Below, piece by piece: positions 6,729 to 16,000 of a stretch of DNA of 33,274 nt. The translations under genes were made by a program, and so were the position numbers. Within the stretch, counting starts at the first letter, position 1; each line of letters opens with the position of its first letter. The notes under the pieces are model-generated. The model was not told the origin of the DNA and searched no databases. It worked only from the letters and a program-made list of their open reading frames with translations. The stretch is from contig JAAFIN010000022.1 of the NCBI GenBank assembly GCA_013297825.1, forward strand, positions 1 through 33,274. Reading direction: 5' to 3'. The DNA comes from Cytophagales bacterium (lineage in GTDB: Bacteria; Bacteroidota; Bacteroidia; Cytophagales; Microscillaceae).

Positions 6729-8569
6729 GCATTTTCTTGTGGTAAAGTAAATATAAAAGTAGTTCCTTCGTGGTATTTTTGTGCAAGATAAATTGTTCCT
6801 TTTTGTGCTTCAATAAAATCCTTCGCAATCGCAAGCCCAAGCCCTGTGCTAAAACTTTTTTCGTTGCCTGTGGTAAAAAATTTATCAAAAATTTTGTCTT
6901 TTAGGTCAGATTTTATGCCTTCGCCTTGGTCAGTAACCGAAAAATGCACCATATTTTTTTCTTGCCATACATCTATATCTATATTGCTGTGTTGTGGGGA
7001 ATATCTGATAGCATTATTCAACAAATTCACAAGCACCCAAGCAGTTTTTTCTGCGTCAGCAACTACATCAGGGATATTTTTTTCAATTTTTATTTCAAAA
7101 ATAATATTTTTTTGAAAAGCAATATTTTCTACGGTTTTATAGGCATAATCTACGATTTTCTGCACACTTACCACGCCAATATTTAATTTAATTTGTCCAG
7201 CTTCCCATTGCGAAATTTTCAATAATTCGCTTACCATACGTTGCATACGTTCCACGTCTTCCTTGATGTGTTGCACAAGTTCAGTTTGTTCTGTGTTTAA
7301 TACGCCTATTTTTTGGTTTTCCAAAAGCTGAATACTCATTTTTGTAGAAGCAATAGGCGTTTTTAATTCGTGGGAAATGGTAACTAAGAAATTGCTTTTT
7401 GCTTCGTCAAGTTCCTTAAAAGCAGTTACATTTTGGAGGACTAAGGCAAAACCAGCTTTTTGTTCTTTTTGGGAAAAAGGGTGTTTATATGTAATATCAA
7501 TTATTTTTTTGGTAAAAAAATGGGTTTTATTTTTCCATTCAAAAGCAATAATGGGAAGTGTATTAGGTTGTTGTTTGTGCATTTCTACATCAGTTAGAAA
7601 TTCATTGATAAAATCGTATTTATCAGCGATTTTGGTAGGGTGATTGTGTAACATATCTTTGTCCAAACCCACCAAATTCATTGCTAATTCATTCGCCTGT
7701 AAATGATTTCGTTTATTGTCCAAAAACAAAATTCCACTATCTAAGGCATTTATGACTGCTTCGGTGCGTTTTTTTTCTACCAATATTTCCAAAAGATTAA
7801 TTTCTTCATAAACTTTTAGTTGGTTTGTCATTTCGTTAAATGCTTTTGCGAGTGTGCCTACTTCGTCATTGGTGCGAATAATAATATTTTGGTCATAATC
7901 TTTATTTTCAATGGCTTTTATTTTGGTGGTAAGTTCTTTGATTGGATTTATAATGTAATTTGGCAAAAAAATTAAAACTACCAAAACCATTATTACGCCA
8001 AAAATTCCCAAAATTTTTAGAAAAATATCTAAATTATTCCCTGTTTTATGCAATTTTTCATTTTTTAATTGCATTGCTTTTCCATTAAGCTCAAAAAGTT
8101 GGCTGATATTTTCTACTAATTTTTCATAAATATTGATTGCATTATCAACTTCTGTATAATCCAAAGATTGATTTGAAATTAGGATTTTTTCCAATATTTT
8201 TTTATAATTTTGATATTGTTGTTTTATTTTCAAAATAAGTTCTTTTTCACCTTTTTCAGTGATATTATTTTTACTTTTCTCCAAAAAAACATCAAAATTT
8301 TTGCTTTGATTTCCAAAAATATTTTTATAATTTTCTATTTCAGAAAATAAATATTCTTTTTGTAAAATCAAAATAATGCTATGCAAATTACCTAAATGCG
8401 TGTGCATTGCGTTGGTATATTCCAAAGAACGAAAATTATCTTTTAGTACAAGTTTTGATTCACTTGTTAATTTATCAATATAAAATAAAGCAGAAATGCC
8501 TATGCTTATCAAAATAAATATTAAAATACTTAGGGAAAATCTTATTTTGGTTTTGAGGGTAAAATTCAT
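6725..8569 (-). CDS. HAMP-PAS membrane sensor histidine kinase
   Basis: A 614-residue inner-membrane kinase. TM1 at about 12-32, a periplasmic helical sensor region at 33-183, TM2 at about 186-206, HAMP at 207-258 (with NPIKELT), a PAS-like segment from about 265, HisKA with phospho-accepting H400 in TISHELKTP, then HATPase_c with the N-box NLLNNA (515-520), DQGEG (547-551) and TGLGLA (575-580). The periplasmic block containing LEYTNAMHTHLGN resembles, from memory, the kinases of Bacteroidota kdp operons. It is the last gene of a minus-strand run porin, TrkH, kinase, and its stop overlaps the stop of the convergent sigma-54 regulator through the shared TTAA. The most likely partner is that regulator and the most likely signal is potassium or envelope related; this is inference. 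Confidence 0.92.
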   Translation of the reverse strand: MNFTLKTKIRFSLSILIFILISIGISALFYIDKLTSESKLVLKDNFRSLEYTNAMHTHLGNLHSIILILQKEYLFSEIENYKNIFGNQSKNFDVFLEKSKNNITEKGEKELILKIKQQYQNYKKILEKILISNQSLDYTEVDNAINIYEKLVENISQLFELNGKAMQLKNEKLHKTGNNLDIFLKILGIFGVIMVLVVLIFLPNYIINPIKELTTKIKAIENKDYDQNIIIRTNDEVGTLAKAFNEMTNQLKVYEEINLLEILVEKKRTEAVINALDSGILFLDNKRNHLQANELAMNLVGLDKDMLHNHPTKIADKYDFINEFLTDVEMHKQQPNTLPIIAFEWKNKTHFFTKKIIDITYKHPFSQKEQKAGFALVLQNVTAFKELDEAKSNFLVTISHELKTPIASTKMSIQLLENQKIGVLNTEQTELVQHIKEDVERMQRMVSELLKISQWEAGQIKLNIGVVSVQKIVDYAYKTVENIAFQKNIIFEIKIEKNIPDVVADAEKTAWVLVNLLNNAIRYSPQHSNIDIDVWQEKNMVHFSVTDQGEGIKSDLKDKIFDKFFTTGNEKSFSTGLGLAIAKDFIEAQKGTIYLAQKYHEGTTFIFTLPQENA

Positions 8570-8588
8570 AGGAATTAGGAATTAAGGA
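8570..8588. repeat. Short GAATTAG/GAATTAA heptamer tract before the kinase gene
   Basis: Two to three heptamers lie directly upstream of the kinase start codon at 8569. Confidence 0.7.
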
Positions 8589-8593
8589 TTTTT

Positions 8594-8628
8594 AAGACTT
8601 TCAAGGTTTTTAAAACCTTGAAAGTCTT
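8594..8628. repeat. 35-bp perfect palindrome (GGTTTTTAAAACC core)
   Basis: The 17-bp arms, AAGACTTTCAAGGTTTT and its complement, are separated by one base. The core AAGGTTTTTAAAACCTT recurs at 16457-16489 and, with mismatches, at 10191-10229, while the outer arm sequence differs. It lies between the TrkH and kinase genes and could act as an intercistronic hairpin or partial terminator. Confidence 0.85.
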
Positions 8629-8739
8629 TGTTTGATGTTTTGAACTACTATTTAATTAGGTAACCGCAAGAGTTGCCTCTACAAAAATTTGTATTTTGGC
8701 TATTAAATTAATAATTTATAATTCATAATTTATAATTAA

Positions 8740-10134
8740 TTAAACTGCCAAGTCATCTTTTCGTATATCTTCCATTTCAACTACATTTTTTCTACGTTCA
8801 AACAATGCAATGCCAAAAGTAATTACACCAAGTCGCCCCACAAACATTAAGAAAATTATCATCATTTTTCCTAACGCACTCAATCCACCTGTAAGTCCTG
8901 CACTCAATCCAACCGTACCCAAAGCAGATGCAACTTCAAACAAAATATGAGGCAATGAGGCTTTTGGCTCGGTAAAAGAAAGTACATACATTCCCAAAAA
9001 TACAAGGGAAGTATAAAAAATAAAAGTAGCCACCGCAACCGAAACCCTTTGTGTAGGAATTTCTCGCCCTAAAAATTGTACTTTTTCACTACCAATAAAT
9101 TTGCTATAAACCACCGAAATAACCGCAGTAAAAGTAGTTGATTTTAGCCCTCCGCCTGTTCCCGAAGGTGATGCACCTACATACATTAGAAAAGTAAGCG
9201 TAAGTAAAATACCTGTGGTCATATTGCCCAAAGGAATTGTATTAAAACCTACGGTTGTAAAAGCACTCATTGTTTGAAACCACGCTATCAAAAGCCCATC
9301 TATGACATTGTATTTTTGTAAAGAAGGCTCTGCAATATAAATTATCAATGTACCAAATACGGTCAAAGCAAGCGTAATAATTAAAATAATTTTACTTGTA
9401 AATGTAATATGAGCTATTTTTCCCCTTGCACGTTTCCACAAATCCAACATTACAATAAAACCAATAGAACCCAAATAACTTAACGCAATGATAATAAAAT
9501 TGATAAAATAATGTGTAGGATAATTTTCAAAGCTATTATTATACAAACCAAAACCAGCAGTACAAAATGACGAAACACTATGAAATATCGCACTCCAAAC
9601 TGCGAAATCCAAAGGCACACCAGCCATTAAAAATGCTATAAAAAACAAAATTGCACCTATTGCTTCAATAATTACCGTAAAAATAATCACAGAACGCACA
9701 AAATCATTCAAATTAAATTCTTTTGGCATTGTAAATTCTGTACTCAAAACCCTAACCCTAAATCTTGATAATTTGTCAGCAGTTGCAAGTATCACAAATG
9801 AGCTAAAAGTCATATAGCCAATTCCACCAATTTGCACCAAAAGCATTATAATTATTTGCCCAAAAAGTGTATAACTATCATACAAACTTACTGTTACAAG
9901 TCCTGTGGTTGAAATGGCAGAAGTTGCCATAAAAATACAATCCAATAACGAAACAGGAACTTTTTGAGAAAAAGGCAAATATAATAATAGTGTTCCTACA
10001 AGTGTATAAATAAAAAAACCTATAAAAAGATTTTGTTCTGATGTAGGACGAAAACCAAACCATTTCTTGGGAGGTTCTGTAATATCTTTATCATTTACAG
10101 TGTAAGTGTTATTGTTAGAAACAGGCGTTTCCAT
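8740..10134 (-). CDS. TrkH/KtrB-family potassium transporter
   Basis: A 464-residue integral membrane protein that conducts K+ (possibly Na+-coupled) into the cell. It has the four-fold membrane-pore-membrane design of the SKT superfamily. The four filter regions are visible as SAISTTGLVT, SFCTAGFGL, AFTTVGFN and ALGTVGLSAGL, each with the selectivity-filter glycine. GGIGYMTF and the polar SGTGGGLKSTTF stretch are also typical. The cytoplasmic N-terminus is about 35 residues. These proteins normally need a KtrA/TrkA nucleotide-binding subunit, which is not encoded in this window. The gene lies between an outer-membrane porin and a sensor kinase on the same strand, which suggests a potassium uptake unit. 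KtrB versus TrkH cannot be separated by eye. Confidence 0.93.
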   Translation of the reverse strand: METPVSNNNTYTVNDKDITEPPKKWFGFRPTSEQNLFIGFFIYTLVGTLLLYLPFSQKVPVSLLDCIFMATSAISTTGLVTVSLYDSYTLFGQIIIMLLVQIGGIGYMTFSSFVILATADKLSRFRVRVLSTEFTMPKEFNLNDFVRSVIIFTVIIEAIGAILFFIAFLMAGVPLDFAVWSAIFHSVSSFCTAGFGLYNNSFENYPTHYFINFIIIALSYLGSIGFIVMLDLWKRARGKIAHITFTSKIILIITLALTVFGTLIIYIAEPSLQKYNVIDGLLIAWFQTMSAFTTVGFNTIPLGNMTTGILLTLTFLMYVGASPSGTGGGLKSTTFTAVISVVYSKFIGSEKVQFLGREIPTQRVSVAVATFIFYTSLVFLGMYVLSFTEPKASLPHILFEVASALGTVGLSAGLTGGLSALGKMMIIFLMFVGRLGVITFGIALFERRKNVVEMEDIRKDDLAV

Positions 10135-10190
10135 AATGTTTTATTTTTTTTAAAAGTTTTAAAAAAGAAAAGTTTAAAAAATATGTATTT

Positions 10191-10229
10191 GTTAGCCCTT
10201 CAAGGTTTTTAAAATTTTGAAAGTCTAAC
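10191..10229. repeat. Imperfect 39-bp palindrome of the GGTTTTTAAAA family
   Basis: Begins GTTAGCCCTTCAAGGTTTT and returns with AAAATTTTGAAAGTCTAAC, about 16 of 19 arm positions pairing. It lies between the porin and TrkH genes, in the same position type as 8594-8628. Confidence 0.75.
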
Positions 10230-10235
10230 AAAAAT

Positions 10236-11627
10236 TTACAATCTAAACAAAGTCGCAAAAATTAACCTTGTTTCTGATTTTACTAAATCAGGTCTCCAAT
10301 CAGGAGGCAACACAGTAGTAGTATAACCATCAGGCGAAGTAACACCGCCACGCCCTGCAAAATAAGGTACTTCGCTTTGACGATACACACATTCAAACCT
10401 AAATGTAACGCTTTGATTAGGCATTACATCAAAAGTAGTGGATAAATCCCACGCATCAAATTGGTCACCTGGATTGGCAGTAAAAGGAAATGCTCCTGCG
10501 GTTTGGGTTGGGTTTGTGGGATTAGGCAATGCACTTGCTTGACCTGTTGGCAATAATGTCAAATATCTACCTGGATTTTTGATAAAACCACCACCTATTG
10601 TCCAAGCTAATTTGTTTTGGTTAAACCACATTCTATGATATGCCATTGCACTCAAAAAATATTGTGCTGGGTCATCTCCGCCTCTAAATCCTGAAACACC
10701 TCCACCGCTTTCCATACCCACATCACACGTGATAGAAAAAGCTGTACGACTTAATCCTTTGGACTTGGGATTGTTGTAAGTTCTTAATAAAAAACTATTA
10801 TCTGTATGATAGCGTTTTCGGTTGGGATTATTACCTGCATCAGTTCCATAATAATTATTAGAAAGAATTTGGATATAGTCTTTTGGTCGCCAAACTGCTT
10901 GCGCCCCAAAACCAGGCATACTGTTAAATTTACCATAAGTTTGCCAACCATTTATTAACCAAAGTTCTATTTTTAGGTTTTCGGTAGGAAATGCTTGTAT
11001 TCTTGCCCCATTAAAAAACCAAGGCGTATTGTCCGAAGTATAAGAAGGTTGATAAGCCCAATTTTCACAATTATAATACGAAAAAAGTCCTACATAAGAC
11101 ATAAACATACCTACATCAACATTGACACCGTGCCACAAATCAAAATGATAACCTGCATAAGCCTCACTAATGTAACGGTATACATTATCAAGTTGATACT
11201 GCCCACGATAAGGACTAAAATCATTGCGAGGAACTACTGTCGCCCTGTTTCCAAATTGTGTTTTGATTTTTGCACGTGCATTTTTATAAAAAAATTCACC
11301 GCCAAAACTTGCAAAATTTACCTGCATTTCGTTGTGTCGTGCTGTGGTAGTAGAACCAATAACCGTATTGTCAATAGGATTATTAAAAGAATAATTGTAA
11401 TTGACATCAACCATAATATCCCCTGTGAAATATTTGGTTTTTAAAACAGAAGAATCTCTACGGTCATTGCCATTAAGCCAAGTATAATCACCTTTTGAAA
11501 AAGGCTCTGCTTTGAGGCGCGAGGGTGTAGTTGTACTGTCATTTTGGGCATATAAATCGGAAAAAAGCCCAAAAAATGAAGAAAATAAAAAGCAAAATGA
11601 AAAAGAAGATAATAAAATGTATTTCAT
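10236..11627 (-). CDS. Outer-membrane beta-barrel porin (BBP2/OmpL-like)
   Basis: A 463-residue exported protein. The chosen ATG at 11627 starts a clear signal peptide, MKYILLSSFSFCFLFSSFFG, with cleavage after LYAQ; the longer frame would put 18 unlikely residues in front. The mature part has many alternating amphipathic strands, aromatic residues and the terminal phenylalanine-type ending LIFATLFRL usual for barrel proteins. Family members form putative porins, and I recall such a porin as a regular member of Bacteroidota kdp potassium operons. Here it precedes a TrkH potassium transporter by about 100 bases on the same strand. Ion selectivity is not readable from sequence. Confidence 0.8.
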   Translation of the reverse strand: MKYILLSSFSFCFLFSSFFGLFSDLYAQNDSTTTPSRLKAEPFSKGDYTWLNGNDRRDSSVLKTKYFTGDIMVDVNYNYSFNNPIDNTVIGSTTTARHNEMQVNFASFGGEFFYKNARAKIKTQFGNRATVVPRNDFSPYRGQYQLDNVYRYISEAYAGYHFDLWHGVNVDVGMFMSYVGLFSYYNCENWAYQPSYTSDNTPWFFNGARIQAFPTENLKIELWLINGWQTYGKFNSMPGFGAQAVWRPKDYIQILSNNYYGTDAGNNPNRKRYHTDNSFLLRTYNNPKSKGLSRTAFSITCDVGMESGGGVSGFRGGDDPAQYFLSAMAYHRMWFNQNKLAWTIGGGFIKNPGRYLTLLPTGQASALPNPTNPTQTAGAFPFTANPGDQFDAWDLSTTFDVMPNQSVTFRFECVYRQSEVPYFAGRGGVTSPDGYTTTVLPPDWRPDLVKSETRLIFATLFRL

Positions 11628-11685
11628 AATTTTTTTGTAAAAATAATTATCAGTAAGTAACCACACTGATTTAGTTTGCATTATA

Positions 11686-11761
11686 AAAATAGGGTATAAA
11701 ACCCTATTTTATTGATATTTTATCGTTAAAAATCAGTAGCGTTGGGTTTTATACCCAACGC
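11686..11761. repeat. Two mutually inverted palindromes (GGGTATAAAACCC / GGGTTTTATACCC)
   Basis: The palindrome at 11686-11710 has arms AAAATAGGGT / ACCCTATTTT, and that at 11739-11761 has arms GCGTTGGGT / ACCCAACGC. Their centres are reverse complements of each other, so the two can form separate hairpins or pair with each other in a larger structure. They lie just upstream of the porin start. Confidence 0.8.
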
Positions 11762-11840
11762 CTCAAAGAAAGGATAATATAAACTATTTTAGCATTGCTA
11801 CTTACAATTACTAATTTAATTCCATTTTTATTAAAAAAAA

Positions 11841-11865
11841 TAAAGCATTGATAATCAATGCTTTA
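11841..11865. terminator. Perfect palindrome, possible terminator
   Basis: The arms TAAAGCATTGA / TCAATGCTTTA have a 3-base loop. Its TTGATAATCAA core also occurs at the centre of the element at 1499-1664. No strong T-run follows on either side, so terminator function is tentative. Confidence 0.5.
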
Positions 11866-11917
11866 CAAAATATGGTTTAAGAAAATGATAAAAAAAACTT
11901 TATTTTTTTTCAAAATG

Positions 11918-11957
11918 AAAAGGTTTATTTTTTCAAAATGAAAAAATAAACCTTTTT
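11918..11957 (-). terminator. Terminator of the small secreted protein gene
   Basis: A long stem of AAAAGGTTTATTTTTTC with its complement, about 50 bases beyond the stop codon of the minus-strand gene ending at 12006, with T-runs on the minus strand. Confidence 0.75.
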
Positions 11958-12005
11958 AATTTTAAGTTTTTTTTGTATTTTGTTCTTACTACTTTCCCCT
12001 TATTC

Positions 12006-12377
12006 CTATTTCTCAAGATAATATGTCCAAGATGCTTTTCCTGATTTTACAAGCAATGTACCATTTGGATTAGACCACATTTCATAGATGTTGTTATTTA
12101 CGCTATCTTTTACTTTGTAGTATGTTGTTTTTCCATTACTGCCATCTTGGTTAGAGCTTAATATCGTTGCAAAATTCCATTTGTTGGTGGAAGAAGCGTA
12201 TAATTGTATGGTAAGCGTACCACGTTCTTGTTGGAAGTTTATTTTGTAGGTTTTTCCGTCCATTACCATAGAATAAAGCCATTTGGTACGTTGAGCATTT
12301 GCGTTTTGTGTGTTTAGAAAGGTAAAAGCACAAAGCAATATGAAAAAACAAGCTGATTTTTGAATGAATTTTGACAT
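12006..12377 (-). CDS. Small secreted protein of unknown function
   Basis: 123 residues. The N-terminus is a clear signal peptide: basic start MSKFIQK, hydrophobic stretch ACFFILLCAFTFL, and predicted cleavage after NANAQ. The mature part of about 95 residues is rich in Tyr, Thr, Ser and Asn, with short alternating strands such as TKWLYSMVMDG, RGTLTIQLYAS and GKASWTYYLEK, suggesting a small beta-sheet protein. There are no cysteines in the mature part and no lipobox. I recognise no family. It has its own terminator and no partner on the same strand within 600 bases upstream. Confidence 0.7.
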   Translation of the reverse strand: MSKFIQKSACFFILLCAFTFLNTQNANAQRTKWLYSMVMDGKTYKINFQQERGTLTIQLYASSTNKWNFATILSSNQDGSNGKTTYYKVKDSVNNNIYEMWSNPNGTLLVKSGKASWTYYLEK

Positions 12378-12600
12378 AATTTTTAAAACAATTTTTAAAA
12401 AAAGTTTTGATAAAATAAAAGAATGTGAATGAATATTTGTTATTGATAAACTTTGATACTACAATATACTATTTTTTATTTTATTTGTTTCAATTTTCAT
12501 AAAAATTTCCAAAAAATATTTTATCTTTTTTACTTTTATAAATTTTTTTTCTGAAAAATATTATATTTTCAAAATAAAATTATTTTTTTATTTATTAAGG

Positions 12601-12702
12601 AATGATAATTAAATAACTTACTCTTTTGCTTCCCTACGTTTCACGTGGGGTTACCATTGTTAAACCCTTTCAGGGTTTTTATAAGATGAATTTATTTTAT
12701 TT
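12601..12702 (-). repeat. Dispersed ~101-bp repeat, copy B (inverted)
   Basis: The reverse complement matches 1670-1770 along its whole length, with point differences in the hairpin CCCCACGTGAAACGTAGGG and one extra A. See copy A. Confidence 0.85.
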
Positions 12703-12837
12703 CTTTTTCTAACTAATTTAATAGTTGTTTTTGGATTTAAAATTATGATAAAAAAGTATTTAATTATAAAATATTTAATATATTTTATAATTTTTTAGTA
12801 TAACTTAAAAAAAAATTAAATTTATTATAAAATTAAA

Positions 12838-12868
12838 ATTGTAAAATAAAAGTTATGTGTTATTTTTG
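12838..12868 (+). promoter_or_regulatory. Bacteroidota-type promoter for the RND efflux genes
   Basis: ATTG at 12838-12841 and TATTTTTG at 12861-12868, separated by 19 bases, fit the TTTG-N19-TAnnTTTG pattern. The pump ATG follows about 145 bases later. Confidence 0.6.
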
Positions 12869-12963
12869 CAGGAAAAAGGAGGAAATAGTAAGGTATCAGG
12901 CATCAGGAAAAAGGTATCAGGAAAAATCTTTAAACCTTAAACTTTGAACCTTAAACTTTTGCA

Positions 12964-13005
12964 TTTGGCTGTTCATTTATCATTTAACATTTATCATTCA
13001 ACATT
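12964..13005 (+). repeat. Shared leader repeat (TTTGGCTGTTC / CATTCAACATT type), copy 2
   Basis: Nearly identical to 3870-3913, including the final ATTAAAAAAATG context. It ends six bases before the pump start codon at 13012. Confidence 0.85.
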
Positions 13006-13011
13006 AAAAAA

Positions 13012-16000
13012 ATGATTTCTTTTCTTCTTGCAGTTTCTTTGCGTAATCGTTGGTTAATAGTTTCGCTGGCTTTTATTGTGTTGGTTGTGGGTTATGTATG
13101 TTTTACACAGCTCAAAATAGAAGCATATCCTGATATCGCTGATACAAATGTTATTGTCGTAGCACAATATCAAGGGCGTGCAGCAGAAGAAGTGGAACAA
13201 CAAATTACCATTCCCATAGAACGTGCTTTGCAAAATACGCCCAATGTATTAGACCGCAGAAGCAGAACAATATTTGGGCTTAGTGTTGTTCAGCTTACTT
13301 TTAGAGATGGTACTGATGATTATTTTGCACGCCAACAAGTATTAGAACGCCTCGCTACCGCAGGCTTGCCTGATGATGTAACGCCTGAACTCGCTCCTAT
13401 GACTACCGCAGTAGGTGAGATAATGCGTTATGTGGTGGAAGCACCTGTTACGTTTAGTCCTACACAGCTGCGTGATTTGCAGGATTGGGTTGTAAAACCT
13501 TATCTTTTGCAGGTGTCAGGGATTGCTGATATTGCGACTTTTGGAGGTCCTTTGAAGGAATTTCATATTTTGACTTCTCCAGAAAAACTTAGAAAATTTA
13601 ACCTCAATATGCAGAATATTATTGAGGCAGTTGAAAAAAATAATAAAAATACAGGTGGAAATACCATATCAAGAGGCGGACAAGGGTTTGCAGTAAGAAG
13701 TCTTGGGGCGATAAAATCTGAAAAAGATATTGAAAATATTGTACTTACATCTGCTGATGGTTCGCCTATTTTTATCAAAGATGTTGCAACGGTTGAAATT
13801 ACACCTCCTTCGCCAAGTGGGGTTTTGGGTTACACGATTAAAGATGCCAAAGTAAATGTTGATAGTGGTGTGGAGGGCATTGTTTTATTGAGAAGATACG
13901 AAAATCCAAGCGAGGTTTTGGCAAAATTAAAAGAAAAAATTGTTTTATTAGAAAAAAACGAATTGCCTGAAGGTGTTAAAATAAGGCTTTTGTATGATAG
14001 AAGTTTTTTAATTGACCATAGTTTAGAAACCGTAGCACATACTTTGTTTGAGGGAATTTCTATTGTGGTTATTTTGTTAATTTTCTTTTTGGGAAGTATC
14101 AGAAGTGCCTTAGTCGTTGCAATTACAATTCCTTTTTCGTTGTTATTTGCGTTTATTTTGATGCGATTTGTGGGTATTCCTGCCAATTTATTATCATTAG
14201 GAGCTATAGATTTTGGGATAATTGTAGATGGTGCTTGCGTAATGGCGGAACACCTTATTAGAAAATATCGCCATGCTACCCCAGAAGAAAAATCTCAAGG
14301 AATTGTTAATCTAAGTATTCGCACCGCCCAAGAAGTAGGCACAGAAATATTTTTTTCGGTTACGATTATTATTTTAGCGTATCTCCCAATTTTGTTGATG
14401 ACAAGGGTAGAAGGAAAATTATTTTCGCCTATGGCACTTACATTGGCTTTTGCGGTGATTGGGTCATTGTTAGGAGCATTGACATTTATACCTGTTTTGA
14501 TTTTGATGGTGTACAAAAATTCTTTTGAAAATCCTAATAAAAGCGTAAAAAAAGGACGAAATTTTATTTTGGATTTTTTAGAAAAAATATACGGAAAATT
14601 GCTTTTTTTTCTTTTGAAAAATTATAAAAAAACAGTGATAATTGGCTTTTCTATCGTGGCAATAATGGTAAGTTTTGGATTGTTTTTAGGCACAGAATTT
14701 TTGCCTGAATTAGATGAAGGTTCTATTTTTCTAAGGGGAAATTTTCCTGCTGGTATTACCATTCAAGAAAATGCAAGTTATGCCCCAAAAATTCGCCAAA
14801 TTATCGCCAAATATCCTCAAATCTCCTTTGTAAGCACTCAAACAGGACGTAATGATGACGGAACTGACCCTTTTCCTGCTAATAGAAATGAAATATTAGT
14901 CGGTTTAAAGGAATATAATCTTTGGGTTCATGAAATTTCTAAAAAAGAACTCTTAAAAAAAATTCGCATTGATTTAGAAAACCAATTTCCTGCGGTCAGG
15001 TTTTCCTCAGGACAGCCCATTATTGACCAAGTAATGGAGATTGTAACAGGAAGTGCTGCAGATTTGGCGATTTCTATTGTGGGTGATGACCTCCAAATGA
15101 TGCGTGAAAAAGCAAATCAAATTGTGAATATTGTTAAAAATACAAAAGGTTCTGAATCTGTGAATATTGAACAGGAGGGACCTCAAGAACAACTTGCGAT
15201 TAACATCAAAAGGGAAAAAGTTGCTCGTTATGGCATCAATATTTCTGATATTCAAAATCTTATAGAAGGTGCAATCGGTGGAAAAAATATTTCTATATTG
15301 TATGATGGCACTAAACGCTATAATATTGTCATTAGATACCTTCCAGAAAATAGAAATACCATTGATGCAATCCAAAATCTTCAAGTACAATCTGCAACAG
15401 GTGCGTTAGTGCCTATGAATGAGCTTGCAGATGTGTTATTTGTAGAAGGACAAACAAATATTTATCGTTATGGAAGCAAAAGAATGGTTACAGTTCGCAC
15501 CAATATACGAGGAAGAGACCAAGGAGGTTTTGTGAAAGAAGTAAGCCAAAAAATAGACAAAAGTATTACCATTCCCAAAGGTTATGAAGTGGTGTATGGT
15601 GGTCAATACGAAAATTTAGGGCGTGCAGGTTTGCAATTATTGATTACAATTCCTTTGACGATATTGGTAGTTTTTGCGTTTTTGTTTATGTTATTTCGCA
15701 ATTTGAGTGATACATTCGTAACAATGACCTGTATTTTGTTTGCGGTGGCTGGTGGAATTTTTGCGTTGCTTCTAAGAGGATATTATTTTAATGTTTCGGG
15801 AGGTGTGGGCTTTGTAAGTATTTTTGGAATTTCGGTAATGGCTGGCGTGGTTTTGGTATCTGCATTGCACAGAGCAGAACAAAGTTTTGAGGGCATCTTA
15901 CATACTTCACAAGAAGAATTAAGAGCGATTTTGTCTATCTTAGTAGTGGCAATTATTGGGCTTGTACCTGCGTCTATTTCGTCAGGTATTGGGTCAGATG

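Larger units (their letters stand above)
11628..12005. other. Intergenic region with several hairpins
   Basis: No gene is seen. It holds the paired palindromes at 11686-11761, a palindrome at 11841-11865 and the terminator at 11918-11957. The porin-cluster promoter should lie near 11640-11690, but I could not pick a convincing box. Confidence 0.5.
12378..13011. other. Repeat-rich intergenic region before the RND pump gene
   Basis: No gene is seen. From left to right: AT-rich sequence upstream of the secreted-protein gene, dispersed repeat copy B (12601-12702), more AT-rich DNA, a promoter (12838-12868), GGTATCAGG units (about 12890-12927), a TTAAACCTT/TTGAACCTT tract (about 12930-12960) and the shared leader repeat (12964-13005). 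Confidence 0.6.
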
